A stretch of DNA of 64,000 nucleotides, taken from assembly GCA_964394145.1 (NCBI GenBank), contig CAYMVL010000043.1:55004-119003 (forward strand), written 5' to 3'. Source of the DNA: JAFGBN01 sp964394145. GTDB taxonomy: Bacteria; Chloroflexota; Dehalococcoidia; GIF9; AB-539-J10. The position numbers and the translations under genes are program-made. Positions 45,150 to 53,470 of the stretch are shown here, one piece after another; the first letter of the stretch is position 1; every line of letters starts with the position of its first letter. The notes under the pieces were generated by a model. The model made no database searches and had not been told where the DNA came from. It was given only the letters and a program-made list of their open reading frames with translations.

Positions 45150-45443
45150 TTAAGGAAAGGAAAAGACTTCTACTTCCGAGCGCAATAACTCTAGGTCGGG
45201 ATAATTCTGAGTGACGAACTTTATTACGTTGGATAGAATCTCGTCAGCATGCCTTCTACTATTGCTAACACAGACTATGCCTAAAGTGGCTAATTGCCAT
45301 GAACCTTGACTGTCAACTTCGGCCACAGATACGTTATAATTGTTCTGGAGCCGCGCAACAACGGATCTGATTACTTGCCGCTTGCCTTTAAGGGAGTGGT
45401 TCTCAGGAAGGCGAAACTCAATTTGGCATACCCCGATTGTCAT
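45150..45443 (-). CDS. DUF503 (YlxP-like) protein
   Basis: A 97-residue DUF503 protein. The family start IGVCQIEFRLPENHSLKGKR is clear, followed by VSVAEVDSQGSWQLATLGIV. YlxP-like proteins are small ferredoxin-fold factors often found near rbfA/ylx genes; the function is poorly known. Here it heads a two-gene unit with the helicase. Confidence 0.88.
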   Translation of the reverse strand: MTIGVCQIEFRLPENHSLKGKRQVIRSVVARLQNNYNVSVAEVDSQGSWQLATLGIVCVSNSRRHADEILSNVIKFVTQNYPDLELLRSEVEVFSFP

Positions 45444-45731
45444 CCTTTAATACTCAGTAAGTCTATACATGGGGAGACATGCCAGTCAAGCTTGTGTAAT
45501 CCTTTATGTGGTTGGTGACACGTTCTCCTTCCTTGCTCCCTAGCACTCCTGGTTATGCGTTACCTGTGCTCTCATGCATGACGCAGCATAATCACTAGTC
45601 CATCCTGGTACCATCGGAGATGTTCCTCTCTTAACCCGGCTACGGCGTTAAGTGCCTCCGCCTAATAGGGTTCAATCTTTATGAGGAAGCCAGTTCAGAC
45701 ACAAAGAGGAGGCAAGATGGGTTGCAAAGCG
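45444..45731. other. non-coding spacer with strong secondary structure downstream of nuoH
   Basis: No gene is supported. At 45630-45652 a nine-pair stem with one bulge (minus strand CTTAAC-g-CCG, loop TAGC, CGG-GTTAAG) stands out. Nearby text also pairs. It could be a small RNA, an intron fragment or the operon's 3' processing region. Confidence 0.4.
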
Positions 45732-46703
45732 CTACAGTATGCCCGCGTACTTGAGACCGACAGCAATCAGAAGCTGAACTATCGCTATAGGGGCAAGCCA
45801 TTTAAGACACATAGTCACCATCTGCTCAATCTTGAGCCTGGCGAATAGCGCTTTAATACAAGCCAGAATAAAGACGATGATTAACGTTTTGATAATAAAG
45901 GCAATGAATCCTACGATCGAGGCGGGGATACCTGACAGGTGCACGCCAGGGATATCGAAGCCGGCAAGAAACAGTGCTGATATCAAAGCTGCCCCCGCCA
46001 CCATTTCTATGCTTACCATCAGCCTCATCAGAGCTAATCTTCCACCGGAATACTCTACCAGAGGACCGGCGACAATCTCCTGCTCCGCGGTAGGGATATC
46101 GAATGGAATGCGCTCCAGTTTACCTACAAGCGAAACAATAGCTACGATGAAAGACAGTGGCAGCCAGAGGATGAACCAAACATGGTTCAGCTGGTAGCTC
46201 ACAATATCCGATAGGCTCCAGATGCCGGTTACTAAAGCAGGGGAAAGTATAGCCAGGAAGAACGGTACTTCATAGCCGAAAAGCTGGGTCAGCACTCTAA
46301 ACCCACCCACAGCGCCAAAAGGATTTGTGGAGTGCCATCCAGCCAAGAACAGGAACAAAGCGGGCAAGGTCAAAAGGTAGGCTACCACAATTATGTCTCC
46401 TGTAAAGGGATAGACTGACTGGGCAGACCAGATGGGGATATAAATGAAGCCGGTTACCACTGCGGCAATGCCAAAGATAGGCACAGCTGTAAACATCTTC
46501 TTATCTGCCAATCCAGGGACCAATGACTCCTTCGACAAAAGTTTGAAAAAGTCAGCCCAGGGTTGGTAAAGGGGAGGGCCAACTCTACTCTGCAGGCGAG
46601 CCACCACCTTCCTGTCTATGAACTCACAGAACAGGCTATAAAAAAACAGGAATAGGAATCCCGGAAAAACTATCAAATTAGCAATGGCAATGCCGACGCT
46701 CAT
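45732..46703 (-). CDS. nuoH: NuoH/MbhM/EchB-like membrane subunit
   Basis: A 323-residue subunit with about eight membrane helices, which anchors the peripheral arm of complex-I-like enzymes. The first loop reads QSRVGPPLYQPWADFFKLL, the form seen in group 4 hydrogenases and related complexes rather than the RVGPN form of most complex I. LERIPFDIPTAEQEIVAGPL follows. It is the last gene of the operon. Its ATG overlaps the stop of a 49-codon ORF (ATGA). Confidence 0.92.
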   Translation of the reverse strand: MSVGIAIANLIVFPGFLFLFFYSLFCEFIDRKVVARLQSRVGPPLYQPWADFFKLLSKESLVPGLADKKMFTAVPIFGIAAVVTGFIYIPIWSAQSVYPFTGDIIVVAYLLTLPALFLFLAGWHSTNPFGAVGGFRVLTQLFGYEVPFFLAILSPALVTGIWSLSDIVSYQLNHVWFILWLPLSFIVAIVSLVGKLERIPFDIPTAEQEIVAGPLVEYSGGRLALMRLMVSIEMVAGAALISALFLAGFDIPGVHLSGIPASIVGFIAFIIKTLIIVFILACIKALFARLKIEQMVTMCLKWLAPIAIVQLLIAVGLKYAGIL

Positions 46704-46849
46704 CTTCTTAACTCCTTAGTGGCTGAAGGCCATGCATACCCCTTCAAATCTTCTCCACCTGTCCATGACGTCGTTTCCGCATCAGAGACTTGGGAAACTT
46801 CCTTCGTAGTCCATTCCCTGGGTTTCAAGCAAAGCTTAAATCTATCCAT
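46700..46849 (-). CDS. 49-aa ORF between nuoI and nuoH
   Basis: A 49-codon ORF fills the gap between nuoI and nuoH. Its ATG lies nine bases after the nuoI stop and its stop overlaps the nuoH ATG. The peptide is soluble, with four Trp/Tyr residues in a polar context (MDRFKLCLKPREWTTKEVS, GEDLKGYAWPSATKELRR). No family is recognised. Exact fit and coupling argue that it is translated. It may be an accessory peptide of the complex or may simply maintain coupling. Confidence 0.5.
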   Translation of the reverse strand: MDRFKLCLKPREWTTKEVSQVSDAETTSWTGGEDLKGYAWPSATKELRR

Positions 46850-46858
46850 ATCAGCATC

Positions 46859-47248
46859 CTAACGAACTGGCTGAGCCAGTTTATCAGGGCCATATACTGC
46901 CTGATCTTTATCCATAATTGAAATCATAGCCTCATGGGTCATATGAATTGCATCTCTGGGGCAATACTCTTCGCAGAGAGCACAGAAACAACACTTGCCC
47001 AGGTGTATCTGAGGATACAGCTTGTCCACTATCTTCCCCTTTTTCTCTTCTTCACCAACCTTCACAAGCTCAATAGCCTTGTTGGGGCAAACCAGAGAAC
47101 ATACCGGGCAACCTGTGCATTTTTCCAGATCTAAGAAGTGCCTCCCTCTGTAGCCCTCCACCGGGGGTAGAGCCTGGTACGGGAATTGCAGAGTCATCGG
47201 TTTCTTGAATAGATTTTTCAACAGCGCAGCAGGTCTAAATATGCTCAT
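46859..47248 (-). CDS. nuoI: NuoI/MbhN-like ferredoxin subunit
   Basis: A 129-residue subunit with two 4Fe-4S motifs: CTGCPVCSLVCP and, about 35 residues later, CCFCALCEEYCP. These would carry electrons from a donor such as ferredoxin to the NuoB-like subunit. The spacing and length fit NuoI/TYKY. No NuoE, NuoF or NuoG gene is present, so NADH entry by the usual module is absent here. Confidence 0.93.
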   Translation of the reverse strand: MSIFRPAALLKNLFKKPMTLQFPYQALPPVEGYRGRHFLDLEKCTGCPVCSLVCPNKAIELVKVGEEEKKGKIVDKLYPQIHLGKCCFCALCEEYCPRDAIHMTHEAMISIMDKDQAVYGPDKLAQPVR

Positions 47249-47254
47249 TTCGGC

Positions 47255-48397
47255 TCACCTATCCATATCGGCAGGGCAGGGGTCCAGGCTCCAGTATATA
47301 GCCGGGATATCCGCTATAGATACCCCCTTGGCCAGGAAGGGAAATGCGGTTAAAGTGTGCGAGAAACTAGGCCCCCTGACTTTTACTCTATAGGGTCTCT
47401 CGCTTCCATCGCTCACCATATGGAAACATAGTTCTCCTCTAGCTGCCTCACAGCAGAAATAGGCTTCTCCCTTCGGGATTTTCTTGGTAATTCCCCACTT
47501 GACCTTGAAATCCCCGTCAGGCATCTTATCAACGAGCTGCCTCACCATAGAAATGCTTTCCAGTATTTCTCCTCTCCTGCACAAAGACCGGGCGTAGGCA
47601 TCTGCTTTGTCATCAGATATAACCTTAAAATCTATATGGCCGTACGCATCATAAGGCTCATCTTTTCTCACATCGGTCGCTATGCCGGAGGCTCTCAGGT
47701 TAGGCCCTGTGATTCCCAGAGCCACCGCATCCTCAGCATTCAGAGTACCTACACCTTTCATCCTCATGGTAAACGTTGTATTGTAAAAGACCAGGTTATC
47801 ATAAAGCTTCATTTGATTCTCCAGATAATCAAGCACCTTGAGAATTTCTTGCCCCATCTCTGGAGTAATGTCTCTTCTGACGCCTCCAGGCATGAAATGG
47901 CAGGGATATATCCTGCCCCCTGTAATGATTTCATTCAGGCGTATAATCTTCTCCCTATCTCCCCAGGCGATTCTGGTCCCGCTATCAAGGCCCAGTACCA
48001 TTGAAAGCACCCCGATCCAGGTTATATGAGACAAAAGTCTGCCCAGCTCTGCCATGATAGTCCTGATGAACTTGCCCCTTGCAGGAGCCTCAATACCTGC
48101 GGCTTTTTCCACCACATTCACATATCCCATCTCATTAGAAAAAGGGTCAAGAATGCATATCCGGTCGGTAAGCATAGTGTTCTGGGCATGGTTTCTATAC
48201 TCCATAAGGCGTTCAAAGCCTCTGTGGAGATAACCAGGATGTGGAGTCAGCTCGACTACCTGCTCACCAATACATTTAACCGCGGCGAAAAAATGTCCTG
48301 ACGCCGGATGTTGCGGACCGAAGGGGATGGTTGTGAAGCTCAGCTCCGTTTCCTCTAACTCATCCTTCTTGGCCAAAATATCCCTTGTCGTCTCCAT
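47255..48397 (-). CDS. nuoD: NuoD/MbhL-like large subunit with CxxD/CxxD motifs
   Basis: A 380-residue subunit of the 49-kDa/[NiFe]-large-subunit family. The start at 48397 has AAAGGG upstream; the longer frame overlaps nuoC further. It has FGPQHPASGHFFAAV and YLHRGFERLMEYR. At the two sites where [NiFe] hydrogenases have CxxC it reads C81-I-L-D84 and C374-P-A-D377, so the first Cys of each pair is kept and the second is Asp. The Tyr of the complex I quinone site (PYFDR) is replaced by Leu. The active site is thus neither a standard hydrogenase nor a standard quinone site. Confidence 0.92.
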   Translation of the reverse strand: METTRDILAKKDELEETELSFTTIPFGPQHPASGHFFAAVKCIGEQVVELTPHPGYLHRGFERLMEYRNHAQNTMLTDRICILDPFSNEMGYVNVVEKAAGIEAPARGKFIRTIMAELGRLLSHITWIGVLSMVLGLDSGTRIAWGDREKIIRLNEIITGGRIYPCHFMPGGVRRDITPEMGQEILKVLDYLENQMKLYDNLVFYNTTFTMRMKGVGTLNAEDAVALGITGPNLRASGIATDVRKDEPYDAYGHIDFKVISDDKADAYARSLCRRGEILESISMVRQLVDKMPDGDFKVKWGITKKIPKGEAYFCCEAARGELCFHMVSDGSERPYRVKVRGPSFSHTLTAFPFLAKGVSIADIPAIYWSLDPCPADMDR

Positions 48398-48854
48398 AGT
48401 ATTCCCTTTTGACATACTCTCGAATATCGAAATCCTTCCTGAACGGCGGCAGTTCTTCCCAGTCCTCAAGGAATAGTTCGCTGAGATCCGGGTTCCCCTC
48501 GAAGTTTATACCGAATAGTTCGTGCCCTTCCCTTTCATGTATTTGAGCACCTATCCACAGGTCAACAACTGATTTTATTGAAGGAGACCCCCTGGGTATC
48601 CTCGTCTTCACGATCACCCGTATCTTCTTGCTATGTGACCAGAGATGATAGACCAGCTCGAACTCCCCTTCATCAAGATAATCAACGCAGGTGACGTCAG
48701 AACAGTGGTCAAAACCCATATCTTTAAGCTGCGATAAAATCTGGTAGCATTTTTCTCTTTTTACACCAAGCCATAATATCTTATCTTCACAAGACGAAGA
48801 CAGAATCGCATCTTTGAATTTAGACTCGATGCTGGAGATGATTTCATTAACCAT
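48360..48854 (-). CDS. nuoC: NuoC/MbhK-like 30-kDa subunit
   Basis: A 164-residue NuoC-like subunit. The typical central region reads FELVYHLWSHSKKIRVIV, followed by PSIKSVVDLWIGAQIHEREG and the signature HELFGINFEGNPDLSELFL. It contacts the NuoD and NuoB subunits in the peripheral arm. Its end overlaps the nuoD start. nuoC and nuoD are separate genes here, not fused. Confidence 0.92.
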   Translation of the reverse strand: MVNEIISSIESKFKDAILSSSCEDKILWLGVKREKCYQILSQLKDMGFDHCSDVTCVDYLDEGEFELVYHLWSHSKKIRVIVKTRIPRGSPSIKSVVDLWIGAQIHEREGHELFGINFEGNPDLSELFLEDWEELPPFRKDFDIREYVKREYYGDDKGYFGQEG

Positions 48855-48855
48855 G

Positions 48856-49305
48856 TTAATGACCTTTAAATCCGCCCTTTATAGCCTGCATAGCCATCAC
48901 TATTCCATGACCTATGTTCTCCGGCTTAGGAGGGCAACCAAGAATCCACATATCTACAGGGATATAATTGTCTATTCGCTTTACCGTGGAATAAGAGTCC
49001 CAATACATTCCTCCTGTCATAGGACAGCTTCCCAGAGCCAGAACATACCGAGGCGAAGCCATCTGGTCATAGATCATCTTTATACGTTTAAGTCCCTTTT
49101 TAGTTACATATCCTGACACAATGAGCACGTCCGCCTGCCTCGGATTTGACACGGCTAATATCCCGAACCTCTCCATGTCATAGCCAGACCCCACCCACGG
49201 AAGCAACTCCATGAATCCACAGGCTGTGAAGTAATTTATTGCCCATAATGAATAGGTACGTGCTTCATCCCTGGATTTTATAACTCGCGGCGTCAATTTC
49301 TTCAT
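48856..49305 (-). CDS. nuoB: NuoB/MbhJ-like small subunit lacking one cluster cysteine
   Basis: A 149-residue homologue of NuoB, which normally holds cluster N2 on four Cys. The tandem Cys-Cys of complex I is C29-G30 here (NYFTACGFMELL). The other two ligands remain, C94 in LGSCPMTGG and C124 in LGCPPKPENI. Only three Cys ligands are available. The rest is typical (NPRQADVLIVSG, YDQMASPRYVLALG). The nuoC gene follows after one base. Confidence 0.93.
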   Translation of the reverse strand: MKKLTPRVIKSRDEARTYSLWAINYFTACGFMELLPWVGSGYDMERFGILAVSNPRQADVLIVSGYVTKKGLKRIKMIYDQMASPRYVLALGSCPMTGGMYWDSYSTVKRIDNYIPVDMWILGCPPKPENIGHGIVMAMQAIKGGFKGH

Positions 49306-49318
49306 ATCGTGTACACCT

Positions 49319-49639
49319 TCAATCAGACAACAGGACTACCACCGCTACTAAGGCGATGAGCAAATAGACAATGCCTATCAAGGCAATGTTGCCACCGGGT
49401 ACAGTGGCAATTACCAGGGCTGCTACATGCAGGACAGTAAAGAAAAAGGCAAAATGGAACAGATGGTACGCGTGCTGTACTTTCCTGCCAGGAATATCCT
49501 CACCACAAGCATAGGTACTGAGCTTTGCCTTGTCCAGGCTTGGCTTCGGACTCAAAGCTATGCTTACTCTATATATCAGATACCCGACAAGCAGGAATAT
49601 CAAGAACGCGATTGGTGGATAAAGAAGGACCTGTCCCAT
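49319..49639 (-). CDS. nuoA: NuoA-like subunit
   Basis: A 106-residue protein with three predicted membrane helices and the NuoA loop KLSTYACGEDIPGRK. In standard NuoA the second helix carries a conserved acidic FDVE-type motif; here the matching text is TVLHVAALV, without acids. It lies between the second antiporter-like gene and nuoB, the position taken by MbhI in archaeal Mbh operons. Confidence 0.85.
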   Translation of the reverse strand: MGQVLLYPPIAFLIFLLVGYLIYRVSIALSPKPSLDKAKLSTYACGEDIPGRKVQHAYHLFHFAFFFTVLHVAALVIATVPGGNIALIGIVYLLIALVAVVVLLSD

Positions 49640-51112
49640 TTAAGCTCCTCCCATACTGGCCATCATAAAGCTTACCACAGGCTCAACTACTTTCAAACCC
49701 AGCTCAGGATAGACTCCAAGCGCAACTGTGAGTACTACCAATATGACGATGGGTACAGCTATAGCCGCCGGAATTCCTTTAGCCTGCCTGGCTTTCTCAG
49801 AGATATCGCGTGAGAAAATGATTTTATTTATAGCAGGCAGGTAATAACATAAGGAAATCAGGCTATTCACTATCAGCAGAACTGTCGCTACGATACCCCA
49901 GCCACCAGCATCAATGCCTGCTTTGCCGATGAAGAACTTGCTGACAAAGCCATTCAGCGGGGGCACACCTGCTAAGGCAAATCCAAAAAAGGCAAAGGCA
50001 ACACCGATTAGGGGCAGTTTCCGCCCTATTCCCCTCATTTCTTCCATGTCGCGTGTGCCAATAGAATACAAAATGGCTCCAGCACACAGAAAGGCTCCGC
50101 CCTTCATTACAGCATGGTTAAGTATGTGGAAGAACCCGCCCCGGAGTCCAAAGTCACCGGCGGTAGAAAGATACGCAAATGCTACACCTATTCCTAACAG
50201 GATATACCCCATTTGTGCAATACTGGAATAAGCCAGCATCCTTTTCAGGTCTCGCTGCACCATGGCGATGAAATTCCCCACGAACATACTGACAATGCCA
50301 AATATGATCAGCACAACTCCAGAGTTGACCCCTGGTATTACCGCCAAGACTTTAATCATAATAATAAGTCCGGCTTCAATGATTACCCCCGACAACATAG
50401 CGCTTATTCCACTGGGAGCAGCGCTGTGTGCGTCAGGGAGCCATGTATGGAGAGGCACTATGGCTGCTTTTACTCCGAAGCCGATAATAATGAGCCCGAC
50501 GGCAGCAATTGCTTTCAGTGAATCCATGTTGGTAGTGAGTTTGGCCAGGATAGCCAGGTCCAGACTGCCCGTATACATAAATATTAGGGAGATTCCCAGA
50601 AGCGCTATGAGGGAACCAAAGACGCTCATAATGATGTACTTCATTGCTGCTTCTATTGGCTCCCATTTCTCTTTCTCAAAAGCAACCAGAACATACGAGG
50701 GTATAGCCATGACTTCGAAGAAGACAAATAGGTTAAATAGGTCTCCGGCGAAACCAATTCCTACGATTCCAGCGATCATGATCAGGAGGAGGCCGTAATA
50801 TTTACCCAGGCCGTCATACTTCTCCATGGAGCTTACAGAAAATATTGACACCAGAGCACCCAGCCCCACAGCTACGAGGCCCAGGAATATGGCTAACCCA
50901 TTAGCCTGCAGGTAAGTGTGAGCACCTCCGATAGACCAGGTTACTAGTTCACTTCCAGGATAAAGCGTGGATATCTGGACGCCAGAGGCGATGAGAAAGG
51001 CAAGCGAAACGAAGCCGGTATACTTAGGTTTGTGCAGCAAACGAGCACAAAGATAGCTTACCAGAGCTCCTACAAAGAGGGTGACGATAGGAAGCAGAAG
51101 CGATATGGTCAT
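49640..51112 (-). CDS. antiporter-like subunit (NuoM/NuoN/MrpD type)
   Basis: A 490-residue Mrp-type antiporter-like subunit with about 14 helices. It has FVFFEVMAIPSYVLVAFE, LHTWLPDAHSAAPSGISAM and YSSIAQMGYILLGIGVA. The key Glu in helix 5 (FFEVM) and the Lys-rich path are retained. It is the second of two such subunits in the operon; canonical complex I has three. It ends where nuoA begins. Confidence 0.9.
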   Translation of the reverse strand: MTISLLLPIVTLFVGALVSYLCARLLHKPKYTGFVSLAFLIASGVQISTLYPGSELVTWSIGGAHTYLQANGLAIFLGLVAVGLGALVSIFSVSSMEKYDGLGKYYGLLLIMIAGIVGIGFAGDLFNLFVFFEVMAIPSYVLVAFEKEKWEPIEAAMKYIIMSVFGSLIALLGISLIFMYTGSLDLAILAKLTTNMDSLKAIAAVGLIIIGFGVKAAIVPLHTWLPDAHSAAPSGISAMLSGVIIEAGLIIMIKVLAVIPGVNSGVVLIIFGIVSMFVGNFIAMVQRDLKRMLAYSSIAQMGYILLGIGVAFAYLSTAGDFGLRGGFFHILNHAVMKGGAFLCAGAILYSIGTRDMEEMRGIGRKLPLIGVAFAFFGFALAGVPPLNGFVSKFFIGKAGIDAGGWGIVATVLLIVNSLISLCYYLPAINKIIFSRDISEKARQAKGIPAAIAVPIVILVVLTVALGVYPELGLKVVEPVVSFMMASMGGA

Positions 51113-51161
51113 AATTCCTTCACCCCGCTCAGCATTTCAATCCACTTAGAACTTCGTCTCC

Positions 51162-52937
51162 TCATATTCCCCAGACAAACAACAGTATCAAGAATACGAT
51201 CGCACCTATAACTATGCCTGCGTTGTTGTAATTCAAATCCCCTGTCTGCACTCTCCTGAACCTCTGCCAGAAAGCGAAAAGGCCCTTGACTATTACAGTG
51301 TTGTAGAAAATATCGAACCAGTAAGCTCTGATCAGAGGCAAGGTAGCGCGAGACGGTTCCCTAAAAGCGTTGATGACACTTGCTCTCCATTTTACAGTAA
51401 GTACGGCTATGATAATGGCTGCTACGATAGTAACCGCGATAATCGGACTGGTGAATGAATGATGCATAAGGTCTGCAAGAGAAATGTGCCCCACCGGATA
51501 CTGCGACAGCGATGCCACCATGCCGGAGGTATAAGGTGAGATAAAAACCCAGAAAATGATAGAGCCTGCAGCCAGTACTACCAGAGGCGCTGTCATTACA
51601 CGTGGTGCTTCGCGAACCACCGTCTTGGTCCTGCTTTCACCCTGGAATGTAAGCCAGTACATACGCCAGGAGTACGCGGCAGTGAAGAACGCGGCTATAA
51701 TGAGAAGGACAAGAGGTCCATAAACACCGTTTTCAAGCATATTTGCCATAATCATATCTTTGGAGAAAAAACCGGTCCAGATCGGGATTCCCACCAATGC
51801 CAGGAGACCGAAAATAGAGGCAACATGGGTAACAGGCATACTCTTCTTCAGTCCTCCCAGTTCTCGCATATCTTTGGTTCCTGCCATGTGAATAATGGCG
51901 CCAGCGCAAAGGAAGAGGAGAGCTTTAAATATCCCGTGGGACACAAGGTGGAACTGGCTAGCAAGGACCGCCCCTCCCCCAATAGCTGCCATCATATAGC
52001 CTAATTGACTTATGGTGGAATATGCCAGCACCCGCTTAATGTCCCATTGTGTCAAAGCTATGGTAGCTGCTAAAAATGCGGTTATAGCGCCAATCCAGAC
52101 TATCGCAGTAGTCCAATTAGCAACCCCCACAAAGATCGGGTAACTACGGGCAAGCAGGTATATCCCGGCGTTGACCAGACAAGCAGCATGAATTAAGGAA
52201 GTGATTGTTGTGGGAGCTACCATGGCATCTGGTAGCCAGACATGCAGAGGAAACTGGGCCGACTTCCCAACGGCTCCCGCAATGAACCCAGCCCCGGCCA
52301 GGCCAAGGAGAAGAGGAGAAATGCCAGCCGCGGCGTTTATTATTTCAAAGACATTGAGACTCCCTGTAGCATACCAGAGGATCAGTATCCCGGCCAGAAA
52401 TCCCACATCCCCTATCCGCGTTACAATGAATGCCTTGGTTCCCGCCGGTATTGGCTCGGCATCATGGTAGTAATAAGCAATCAAGGCATAGGAGCAGAAT
52501 CCGATAACCTCCCAGAAGATATACATGACCAGCAGGTTGCTGGTCAGAGCCAGGCCGATCATGCCCCCGATGAAGAGCAAGGTTTGCCAGTAATAGCGTG
52601 ATAGGGAATATTGAGGTTCAGCATGCTCCATGTAGCGCAGAGAATACAGCAAAGCCAGAGCTCCAATGGAGCCTGCAACTACGGCAACAAAGACGCTGAA
52701 GGAATCAAGGCAAACGCCGACGCTTATGTTCACCCCCGGTATCCAGAGAAACTCCTCAACGCTGCCCTCTGCAATACGGGGTATTAGCGACAGTGTCAAA
52801 CCAGCGCTTATGAATCCCAGCGTAATGGCATACGCATTTCTTGCTTTGGAGCTTATTCTCTCAACCAGATAGCAAAACGGCCCACCGATTATAGGTATCA
52901 GCACGGCTAATATAGCTATTAAAGCACCAGTCTGCAT
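51162..52937 (-). CDS. nuoL: NuoL-like antiporter subunit
   Basis: A 591-residue NuoL-like subunit with about 16 helices. It has NLLVMYIFWEVIGFCSYALI, PLHVWLPDAMVAPTTITSLI and YSTISQLGYMMAAIGGGA. The C-terminal part (YWFDIFYNTVIVKGL then GIVIGAIVFLILLFVW) resembles the end of NuoL after the lateral helix. It pumps ions in the distal membrane arm. It starts two bases after nuoK ends, in the same operon. Confidence 0.92.
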   Translation of the reverse strand: MQTGALIAILAVLIPIIGGPFCYLVERISSKARNAYAITLGFISAGLTLSLIPRIAEGSVEEFLWIPGVNISVGVCLDSFSVFVAVVAGSIGALALLYSLRYMEHAEPQYSLSRYYWQTLLFIGGMIGLALTSNLLVMYIFWEVIGFCSYALIAYYYHDAEPIPAGTKAFIVTRIGDVGFLAGILILWYATGSLNVFEIINAAAGISPLLLGLAGAGFIAGAVGKSAQFPLHVWLPDAMVAPTTITSLIHAACLVNAGIYLLARSYPIFVGVANWTTAIVWIGAITAFLAATIALTQWDIKRVLAYSTISQLGYMMAAIGGGAVLASQFHLVSHGIFKALLFLCAGAIIHMAGTKDMRELGGLKKSMPVTHVASIFGLLALVGIPIWTGFFSKDMIMANMLENGVYGPLVLLIIAAFFTAAYSWRMYWLTFQGESRTKTVVREAPRVMTAPLVVLAAGSIIFWVFISPYTSGMVASLSQYPVGHISLADLMHHSFTSPIIAVTIVAAIIIAVLTVKWRASVINAFREPSRATLPLIRAYWFDIFYNTVIVKGLFAFWQRFRRVQTGDLNYNNAGIVIGAIVFLILLFVWGI

Positions 52938-52939
52938 AT

Positions 52940-53245
52940 TTACCCTCGAAGCCTCCTGAGGTCCTTGATATCAAGACTCCCGGTATGCTTATGGGCCACA
53001 ACTATGAGAGACATGGCAACAGCTGCGGTAATTGCTTCAATTAGAATGATGGTTATCACGATAGCCTGTGCAATTTGTTCATTCCCCTGAAAAAAACCTG
53101 CCAGAATGAAGGCCAGAGTCACTGCTTTTGCAATAACTTCGATACCAATGAGTAACTGAACGGTATTTCTCTTTGCTAGAAGACAGTAAATCCCAATCCC
53201 AATAAGCAATATAATGGCCACCATATAAAGCTGCCACAAGCTCAT
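52940..53245 (-). CDS. nuoK: NuoK/MrpC-like subunit
   Basis: A 101-residue subunit with three membrane helices. The conserved Glu of helix 2 is seen in LLIGIEVIAKAVTLAFI, and helix 3 reads AIVITIILIEAITAAVAMSL with the second Glu. The spacing fits NuoK/MnhC. It overlaps the upstream small subunit by four bases. Confidence 0.9.
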   Translation of the reverse strand: MSLWQLYMVAIILLIGIGIYCLLAKRNTVQLLIGIEVIAKAVTLAFILAGFFQGNEQIAQAIVITIILIEAITAAVAMSLIVVAHKHTGSLDIKDLRRLRG

Positions 53246-53469
53246 CGCTGTCCCCTTTCTTTGACTAAGGTCAATATGCTGAAGGTGCCTGCTAGAATGA
53301 TTAGTAGTTGTAGGAATACGTCTAGTGAACGGAAGCCCCAGAGTGCCTCGCTAAGAGACTTAGCCGCGGTAACGCTTACGGAAGGTTCCGGGAGAGGAAC
53401 CAATAATAAAACGGCAAAAACGACGAAGACCACCGTTGCTATTATCCCTATTACGTGTCTTGTCTCCAT
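53242..53469 (-). CDS. MbhE-like / NuoJ C-terminal-half-like small membrane subunit
   Basis: A 75-residue protein with two membrane helices and the text LWGFRSLDVFLQLLIILAG, which corresponds to the RG(Y/F)D-type loop and following helix of MbhE/MrpB-like subunits. It may supply the second half of a split NuoJ. It overlaps nuoK by four bases and follows the MbhD-like gene after one base. Confidence 0.75.
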   Translation of the reverse strand: METRHVIGIIATVVFVVFAVLLLVPLPEPSVSVTAAKSLSEALWGFRSLDVFLQLLIILAGTFSILTLVKERGQR

Positions 53470-53470
53470 G

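Noticed and set aside
45717..45848. Plus-strand ORF of 43 codons with a strong AGAGGAGG site, antisense to the end of nuoH
   Set aside because: It lies largely within nuoH on the other strand, has no known motif and probably arises by chance.
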